Shown: positions 57,112 to 64,000 of the stretch, in pieces
Layout of the letters: each line of letters begins with the position of its first letter
How positions within the stretch are numbered: the first letter of the stretch is position 1
Assembly (NCBI RefSeq): GCF_040115645.1
Contig: NC_089549.1
Location: forward strand, 62,001-126,000
DNA length: 64,000 bases
Origin: Euwallacea fornicatus
Taxonomy: Eukaryota > Arthropoda > Insecta > Coleoptera > Curculionidae
Direction of reading: 5' to 3'
Translations under genes and position numbers: made by a program
Notes under the pieces: generated by a model
The model's database searches: none
Told to the model about the DNA's origin: nothing
What the model saw: only the letters and a program-made list of their open reading frames with translations

Positions 57112-59275
57112 TTAAGCGATTGCAATGGGTTCTAAAATGGGCTCTCTCTCTTCTGCCCAGGCCTCCCAATCGCGGTCTTGAATGGCGTATTGATCGTCGA
57201 TTTTCGGCTCAATAAAATTATCATTTTCGACGAATGAGGGTATCTGGAACAAAGGATGGTTTTTCACACTACAAAAACTTTCAAAAACCCAAAACTGCAT
57301 TCACGACCATCACCACTAAAAACCAAAAAAAGTTTAATATTCATACCGATTGTGTGTATGGTCTTTGGAATGCTGGAAAATGGCTCAATTTAATATAGTA
57401 GATTTGAATAGTTTGGAAATAAACTCACAGCTATTGGCTTCAATGGGAAGTCCACTCTTTGAGCAGGAGTGAAAGGTGGATTGGTGACAGTGATTAGTTT
57501 GGAATGTGGAAGATATCCATCTTTGTGGGCTGTCACTTTGTAAGTTCCAGGAGTGAGAAGTCTATAGTAATCTCCGTCATAGACTAAAAACACATTGAAT
57601 TTCTACAATCAAAAATTTTTTAAAAATTACCTGAAGTGATATCATGTTTGATTTCAGAAGAATGGCCTCCAGTAACGTTAGTGACGTGAATTATGGCGTT
57701 GCTTAAAGGATGCTTTGAGTCCACATTATAAACGATACCTTTGATTCCAATATGGCTCTACAATCGTGCTTTAAGCTCATATGCATGACAAATTTATAAA
57801 TTATTAATAACCTGCCAAATATAATTAATTAAAGCTTTCCTGTTGCGTTCCCACTCAGATTTTAAATCCTCTACAGGGGGGTATTTATCACAACCCAATT
57901 CTAGGGTAAGCTCAAAATCATTACTTGAAAGGTAGTTGAAATCTTGCATGCCTAAACGGGGCAAAAACCATGTAAACACTGAAGAAATCGTATTTTTTAA
58001 ATGGAATTTATTACCTCCTTGTAAACTGTACCATTGTGCGCCATTGGTGATACCCCCTTGCTTGGAGAATTGAGATTCCGTGTTGCCGCAGCCTTTCCTG
58101 TGTTGATTGGCCATATCTGCGTGGTTGACCGAATATGATAGTGCTAGGTACCTTAAAAATCATTTCTATGTGTAGAGAAATTTAATTTAATATGGGTATT
58201 GAAACCTGAAAGTTTCATCATCGGGGGTGGCAGTGTATTCGTCAGTTTGAGACCCGGTGCGACTCTCGTCGTAAGGGTAGTTGGCCACCAAATCTCCCCC
58301 GTGCAAATTAGCGCTCAAAACAAAAGGAATTTGCATTATCAAGCGTATTACAGCTTTAGTCTCCGGTTGAAGCTACAATTTCGTTCTCATTTATTATCAT
58401 TAGTGATTAAAATACCAGAGATAATTACGGGGTCGTTTAATCTTGTCACTTGCTCGAGTAAATGATTGTTTCGATCCACATTTTCTTCCTCGTTTTCAAA
58501 AACAATTTTATCCAAATCTGGAAAATTTCGATTTAGGTCTATCGAATTGTTGTTGGTTCTTCCAGTTAAATAATCTCTCCCTCCCTAGAAGTGATAGTGA
58601 TGTGTCAATTTTCTATATTTTACCTTCACAATAATGATACATACGGTGTCTGTAGCCAGTTGCCATCCATCTGGATTCATGCTCGGCATTAAATGGATTC
58701 TGGTGTTCTGGATGAGAGATTTGATCTCCAGATTACCATTGTAATATTCATCGCAAAGATAATCTGCCAATTGAAGCAAAAGCTCTCTGCCCAGAACTTC
58801 GTTCCCGTGCATGTTTGCTATGTACTTAAATTCAGGCTTTACTACAAAGCACCTTGATTAAAATTCTAGACAATAACATATCCTGTCAATTTTAGATTAA
58901 GATAATAATATTCATCAATGATTTGGTTCTAAACAATTATTTCATGAGCATATAGAAATTTAGTGTTTGTTCGGTATCGAAGCTTTCGGTAATTTAACAA
59001 TACTTACGCACTTCATGTCGTCCAGGTTTTGTGGAAAATTCGATTAAATACAACGGCGTACCCAGCACTGAAGGCTCATTCAAAGCATAAACTCTGGTGA
59101 TGTTTTTGCATTTGATGTTTACGTCCCTAAAACTCTAGATAAGTCTTTGCTGTTACGCAACTGTCGCATACCTTAGAACATGGAAAAGTTCCTGGTTGTC
59201 ATGGTGTTTAGGCTCGAATCCTCGTACAGTAGTTGCGACCAAACACACCCAAAACGCGAAGATGATTTTTAGCAT
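57112..59275 (-). CDS. Metallocarboxypeptidase of the M14B (CPE/CPM/CPD) subfamily
   Basis: Ten exons on the minus strand: 59275-59172, 59126-59008, 58841-58645, 58584-58450, 58372-58206, 58151-58015, 57951-57812, 57757-57631, 57583-57429 and 57243-57112. All phases close to 470 residues. A signal peptide ([19 protein letters not shown]) leads in. Zinc ligands are His86 and Glu89 ([13 protein letters not shown]) and His209 ([17 protein letters not shown]). [15 protein letters not shown] and the catalytic Glu in [13 protein letters not shown] are all present. The transthyretin-like fold typical of this subfamily follows ([20 protein letters not shown], then [18 protein letters not shown]). The enzyme should remove C-terminal Lys/Arg from peptides in the secretory pathway or outside the cell. 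The tail ([19 protein letters not shown]) has no hydrophobic GPI signal, so a soluble CPE-like form is more likely than a GPI-anchored CPM. Its length is that of CPE. Confidence 0.93.
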
Positions 59276-60653
59276 TTTGTCGGTATTTTTAAAGGGCTAA
59301 AACAGCTGTTTTGAAATGAAACACTGCGAAGAGAAGAGCGGTATCGAACTGGATATCTCATTGAGCCGGCGCTGTGGAGGGCGTCTGGAAATCAGAGATT
59401 AAACTAGATTCGACGTCATCATGCCTATAACATGTCTCTGTTTGTTTCGAGGGTTTCCAGGAGTGGGAAAGAGTTTTTTTTAATATGAATTAAAACCTCG
59501 CTATGCGCAACGTCAGCGTTCCAATGACGTCGCTCTAGTTATGGATTTCCAGAGAAACTGAATATATTTTCCTTGTTTGAGAATAACAATTATTGTGTCT
59601 GATATTCACGTGTTCTCTGTCATTGAGCTTTACTTCGCAGATTAATTGAGATTTCTATAGAACATTTGTTCAGATCTTACCTGGTAGTAACGTGGAATGC
59701 TGTTAGAAATGCACGGTTTTCTTGGCAATTATGGGAATTTTAAACGAGGACCTGCGAGCTGGCTGGAATGCAGGTCGCACACATACAAATCGTTATAAGG
59801 AAAACATTTCTTACAGAATACCATTGTCATTTCAACTAGAGTACCACCTTATCGCGCGAGCTACGTCCTTAAATTTATGCCTAAAATTATGCATTAAAAT
59901 AACCTTAAAAACATAAATTTTGCAAGGGGACATATTTAGAAAACGAAAGTGAAAATGTCTAATAATTCCATGCGGCAGGTTTATACTTTTGATCCCAATT
60001 TTTTTATATAAACCACCCGATATATTTGCCAATTTATAAAAATTTTTAATTAAGTCTAATATTCATACTAGAAGAATTTTTTAGTTGATATGTCTATCTC
60101 TAACCATTTTGAATTTTTGCAGTCAATGTATTTGACAGTAAGTAGTATATTAAACCGAAATTGCAAATTTACAAATAAGTATAATATGACTTTGTTATTA
60201 TGTTTCTGTTTTTGAAGTAATTTAATCGTCAAGTCCCTTCGTTTCCGCCACTGCCTATATTTGCCAGGCAGTGGCGGCGCTATCATCATTTGGTGATTGA
60301 GAGTTGGAAACGTTTAATGAGTCACCAAAATACGAGCACGCCATTGAGCGTTACTACAGCCCATTGGTCGCATTTTATGGTCTTCACTGTGGTCTCCACC
60401 ACCACCTCGTATGTCTTCTAAATGGGCTAAATATATCCAAATCACGTGATTCGAAAATTAGCTGCATTCGTTGGGTAACCGGCCTCTTCAGCCAACTTTT
60501 CACATATAAAACTATATACAGAGGTATATATAGAATGCCCAGTATAAACATTTGATGCAGACGTTTCTTTGTTTGTTCATTCCTGCAAGAATTCCTGTTC
60601 TTAATACGCGATAATTTTTTGTGAGTTTTGCCTGTGTTCATTTAGCGCCGAGA
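59276..60653. promoter_or_regulatory. Divergent intergenic region
   Basis: It separates the carboxypeptidase (-) from the GNAT-like gene (+). No exon can be supported. A perfect 12-bp hairpin lies at 60245-60277. The stretch before 60654 (about 60560-60653) is the likely 5' UTR of the plus-strand gene. Confidence 0.5.
60245..60277. repeat. Perfect 12-bp inverted repeat with 9-nt loop
   Basis: CCGCCACTGCCT (60245-60256) and its exact reverse complement AGGCAGTGGCGG (60266-60277) flank ATATTTGCC. Each arm contains the CAGTGGCG motif seen at transposon-like ends elsewhere in this window, so it may be a transposon scar. Confidence 0.65.
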
Positions 60654-61682
60654 ATGTGCAATTTAAGTCTGGCCGATGACGGCCTGAAGGAGAACGGAGG
60701 TAAATACTGTAACCAGAAATTTCATTGTTATATTACCGTTAAAAGTTACTTTAAATTTAAATTAAGAGCACCTGGATTTTAGAAAATTTTTGAATTCACT
60801 CTCTGTTTTGTTTGACTTAAATATCGCATTGGCGCATGGATGGCGCCACCATAAGCATTTGTTTTATGCGTAATAAATAATATGTTTGAAGAAATTTTGC
60901 CATAGCACATATTAATAAAGTAATTTTGCTATAGCAGTATGGTAACAGTATACTACAAAAACCTTTACTTTGTAGCCCTCTTTGGCAACCCCGTAAACTT
61001 GCCAATTTTGACGCGTTTTCCTGCCGGCAGCACCCCGTTTCTGCAGTAGTAGTAAGAGGGGTGCAGCGTACGAGGGTGGCAGCTTTTGTCTCCGCGCCCC
61101 TTCCGTAGCGTGCGCCCCTGAATCCGCCGATCAATTTTCTCAATAGCGTCTCCAAATACGAGTGAGAGTGCCGGGTAATTTTACCTTTTGGGAAGCCGGG
61201 ATAAAGGGTAGTTTTTTGAGGGGTGTGTGTCTAGAAAAAGGGTTTTTACGGGAGTCAACTCTAGTTTCGGCAGTGAGGAAAGGATCGTCCCTTGTTGGGC
61301 GAGGTGAGCATTACCATAGAATGAGGAAAAAGGGACTTTAATGCAGATGATAGTACTTTAGCTGACGTCATTGCAGTTTTTTCATTAACGAGGCGTAATA
61401 AACTATTGAAATGCCTATTTGAAAAGAAATAATACTTCTGGCGGTCAGCCAATAAAATCAAGAATAAATGTATCCAACCATACAAATGAATGAGAATATA
61501 AAATGCATAAATAATGGACAATAACATGTTCGTTGGACAAGTACCACAAATGCTATAATGTTTTCTATATTTTAGCAATGGAAGAAGTTCTACTTGAGGG
61601 AAAAAATTTTAGATTGGTTGAAGAATCCGAGCTTCCAGAAATCATAGAATTTCTCGGTAACTACTTACCCGATTCCATTAAG
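60654..61682 (+). CDS. Start of an insect GNAT / glycine N-acyltransferase-like gene, partial
   Basis: Exon 1, 60654-60699, reads MCNLSLADDGLKENG and ends in phase 1 at GAG|GTAAAT. Exon 2, 61576-61682, continues AMEEVLLEGKNFRLVEESEL and PEIIEFLGNYLPDSIK in phase and ends at AAG|GTAAGT. A start at the internal Met (61579) is possible. The pattern of a short leader, then xELxEIxxFLxxYLPxSxK, is how many insect GNAT proteins annotated as glycine N-acyltransferase-like begin. The acetyl-CoA-binding domain itself is not in the window, so the assignment is tentative. No further exon was found before 64000, so the next intron exceeds 2.3 kb. If the family is right, the enzyme would transfer acyl groups from CoA. 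Confidence 0.5.
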
Positions 61683-61778
61683 GTAAGTTCATTAATAGAA
61701 TTTGAGAAAGTGGATTATTCAGTATTTTTTTAATTTACTTTGTAATAATGCCTTATACAAAGATAGGGGTTTATAGAG

Positions 61779-62581
61779 CGGTGGAATTGCACACTATTCT
61801 TATTTAAAAGTAAGGATAATATTCACCCTTTATTAAGGTCTTTTGCTAAATAAGCATGAATAAACACTTGGTTACCCATATTTGAACAAAAGTTCAATTC
61901 CGGACATATAACAAGAAGCTAAATATTAATAAATATCATTCAGAGTACTCACCAACACAGGTAATAAAAGTTCAAATAACACATGTTAGCTAAGGTAGAG
62001 TGATGAAACACCTTCATTTACCTCAAATTAATCTTTGGAAATCATAATATGACTCATGTCAAAACTTGTCATTTCCCATTGATTGAGGCGATAAATGTTT
62101 AAAGAATTTCACATGTTTTACATACTCACGTTACATACACTTTAGTTCTTTTAATTTTGATTTTTTAAATAATTTAACGTTTTTTTTCACAATAAAATAA
62201 TGAAGAAACTAAATACTAATAAATATCATTAACAGTAATCACCAACACATAGAATAATATTTGAAAAACCGGTTAAATTAGGTTTAACGTTTAGATACTA
62301 ATCATTTACCTTAAATCAATTTTTTGGACAGCTGACTTTATTATCATTCCTTAGCGATTGAGAAGAGGAATTTCATAACGCTTCACACATTTTGGATATT
62401 TACTTTCGATACATTTTAGTTAACACTTAATTTTCGTTTTTCTAATATTTTTTTCCCAGATTTTGAAGGCCGTGAATGATTTGTTACCGAAATGTTAACA
62501 AGGGTGTTCATCCGTCGTCTTACTAAAGGGTAAATATTATTCTCGTTTAGTTTTAACTGAGACTGGTGTGGAGTTCCACGG
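61779..62581. mobile_element. TIR element about 0.8 kb, non-autonomous
   Basis: The left end (61779-61833: CGGTGGAATTGCACACTATT to AATATTCACCCTTT) is the imperfect reverse complement of the right end (62525-62581: AAAGGGTAAATATTATTCTC to GGAGTTCCACGG). The interior carries two tandem, degenerate units of about 290 bp. No transposase is visible. Boundaries are uncertain by a few bases and no target-site duplication was recognised. Confidence 0.55.
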
Positions 62582-63340
62582 GTCCAATGACCCTTATTGG
62601 CATATGATTCTATTCTTAAAAATTAAAAGAATTGAAAATGTTAATATCAAAATTGACATAATAAAATTTAATTAAATATTGATGCTTGGTAGCGTTTCAC
62701 ACCATACTTTTTACCGCATTGTTTAGAAATCTTACTTAAATTCAATTTGAGATTCATCCAAGTTTGCTGCTCGCTTATCGCGTGACATCGGAAACCCGAA
62801 CGTAAACGACATGATATCGCCTCCGATATTACCAAACCAATCAAAATTTAAAAGTATCATTTGTAGCTATTTTCAGACGGGTACAATCTCCTGCAAATAT
62901 TCATTACGTTTCTTTAAAATGAATCTTAAACAACTCCACACACACTTTGTCAAATTTTGTCTACATTTTCACTGGAAATTTTATATTTTTCACGAGCCAA
63001 ACAAGAAGAACTCGGAGAACCCATTAATACTGACAATCAACGCGTTATTATTTTATTTTCAAAGTCTTTTTGACAAACAGCGTAATTCTCATGTGATGAA
63101 TTTTGGTGATAGCACCTGTCGATTCAACTAAATTGGCAATAATTGCACTTTAATTACTTATCTTAAATCGTCTCACATTTAGTCATGACGTGTTTTGTCA
63201 TTCCTGTGCGATTTAAGAGAGGAATCTCAAAACGTTTCACATATGTATTTTAGATATTCGCTTTCTTTACGTTTTGGTAAAGTGTAAATTTTTATTTTTT
63301 TATTTATTTTCTCTAGGTTTTAAAAATAGCGACAGATTTG
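61915..63340. repeat. Degenerate repeat units of about 290 bp, three copies
   Basis: GCTAAATATTAATAAATATC with ACTCACCAACACAG at 61918-61960 recurs as ACTAAATACTAATAAATATC with AATCACCAACACATAG at 62208-62250. A second block (TCATTCCTTAGCGATTGAGA with CGCTTCACACATTTTGGATA, 62344-62400) recurs near 63197-63255 as CATTCCTGTGCGATTTAAGA with CGTTTCACATATG. A weaker copy is near 62080-62160. Confidence 0.5.
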
Positions 63341-64000
63341 TAAAAGAAACGTTGCCAAGACTTTCCCTGTGTGTGAGATGCTTTCCCGAAGAAAAAATTA
63401 GCATAATCTTTTAACAGTTAATTTAATATCCGTATTCATAAATTACGTTCGCTTTGTTTACAACTATTAATCTCATTTTAATAATAATTATCATTAACTT
63501 TATAACTTTGTTTCGATAGTCTTCAGGACTCAATGTAAATCGCGCGAGCGTTATTCATTCGAATTTAATGCATAAACGGTCGCATATCTAATCAAAAAAG
63601 CCGCTCTTAACCAAATTTTCAATGGATTTAAAATACTTTAATACACAAACGAGGAAAAAAAACTTTCTGGTGTATTGTTGCATTTGACCTTAAACTCCAT
63701 CGGCCTTGAAATTTATCGCAATAGAAATTCTGTACTCTTTGCCGTTATTTTGTGAGTAACAACGACCGTTTAACCGGCGGCTAAACATGCGAACTTAACA
63801 AGTTCCAATTTTAAATGCAAATTTGTGCAATTTAGCCTGATGTTTATAGATATAAAACAGCTTATAGACCTGGAAAACTACCCGCATACAGCTTTCGTGA
63901 TTAAACACAGACGAAAAAGCATTGTTTTTATGCTTTACTGCTGTCAATATTTGCTTGATAAATGGGAATGAAACTGATGGAAGCGAATGGAAGAATGGAG

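Larger units (their letters stand above)
61683..64000 (+). other. Intron (incomplete) of the GNAT-like gene, repeat-rich
   Basis: It runs from the donor at 61683 to the end of the window without a convincing acceptor and exon. It holds a TIR element (61779-62581) and degenerate repeat copies up to about 63380. A frame at 62811-63131 shows no recognisable domain. Confidence 0.5.

Noticed and set aside
60817..61155. 112-codon minus-strand frame in the first intron of the GNAT-like gene
   Set aside because: It arises from a G+C-richer intron patch with short inverted runs. No domain or initiation context supports it.

Overview
The window is a stretch of AT-rich animal nuclear DNA with many short (about 45-60 nt) GT-AG introns. 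Every recognisable gene is of insect type, and a holometabolous insect, most likely a beetle, is my inference. The gene families fit this: an MRP4/lethal(2)03659-type ABCC pair in tandem, a neurogenin/tap bHLH gene, and insect-style forms of LRRFIP, KANSL1/NSL1 and Integrator 12. There is no bacterial, CRISPR, rRNA or tRNA signal. Gene models were assembled by eye from reading frame, splice-site phase and family similarity. Where every exon phase closes I give higher confidence.

Left part (1-16,500). The 5' end of a minus-strand SCaMC mitochondrial carrier gene (EF-hand half only) lies head-to-head with a plus-strand LRRFIP coiled-coil gene at 2390-6662. That gene shows three mutually exclusive first coding exons, all ending in phase 0, and an alternative last exon. 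A gene-poor 10 kb follows. It holds a decayed minus-strand LTR retroelement (7029-8259), a 1.07 kb inverted repeat (11893-12963) and a 330-bp MITE (15182-15511).

Centre (16,450-39,900). Two full-length ABC transporter genes of the ABCC/MRP4 type lie in tandem (16535-23450 and 25203-30732). They share their first splice junction, but the second copy has a GC-AG donor there. A Popeye-domain (POPDC) gene follows at 31816-33623. After 5 kb of non-coding DNA comes a neurogenin/tap bHLH gene (38680-39619). Its first coding exon is only 8 nt.

Right part (39,900-64,000). Another 6 kb of mostly empty DNA holds a small transposon remnant and one orphan exon-like ORF. Next is the minus-strand KANSL1/NSL1 gene (45706-53692), a subunit of the MOF/KAT8 NSL histone acetyltransferase complex, divergent from the Integrator subunit 12 gene (55512-56498). 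IntS12 converges on a minus-strand carboxypeptidase E/M-type gene (57112-59275). The window ends in a long intron of a plus-strand gene whose first two coding exons look like the start of an insect GNAT/glycine N-acyltransferase-like protein. That intron contains a TIR element and degenerate tandem repeats.

The genes do not form an operon-like pathway. They are a normal mixture of housekeeping, chromatin, transporter and developmental genes. The points most worth checking are alternative first exons in the LRRFIP gene, the GC-AG intron with an intact frame in the second ABCC gene, the long inverted repeat as a possible hairpin-RNA source, and the orphan exon between tap and NSL1. I found nothing that I can defend as a wholly undescribed system.
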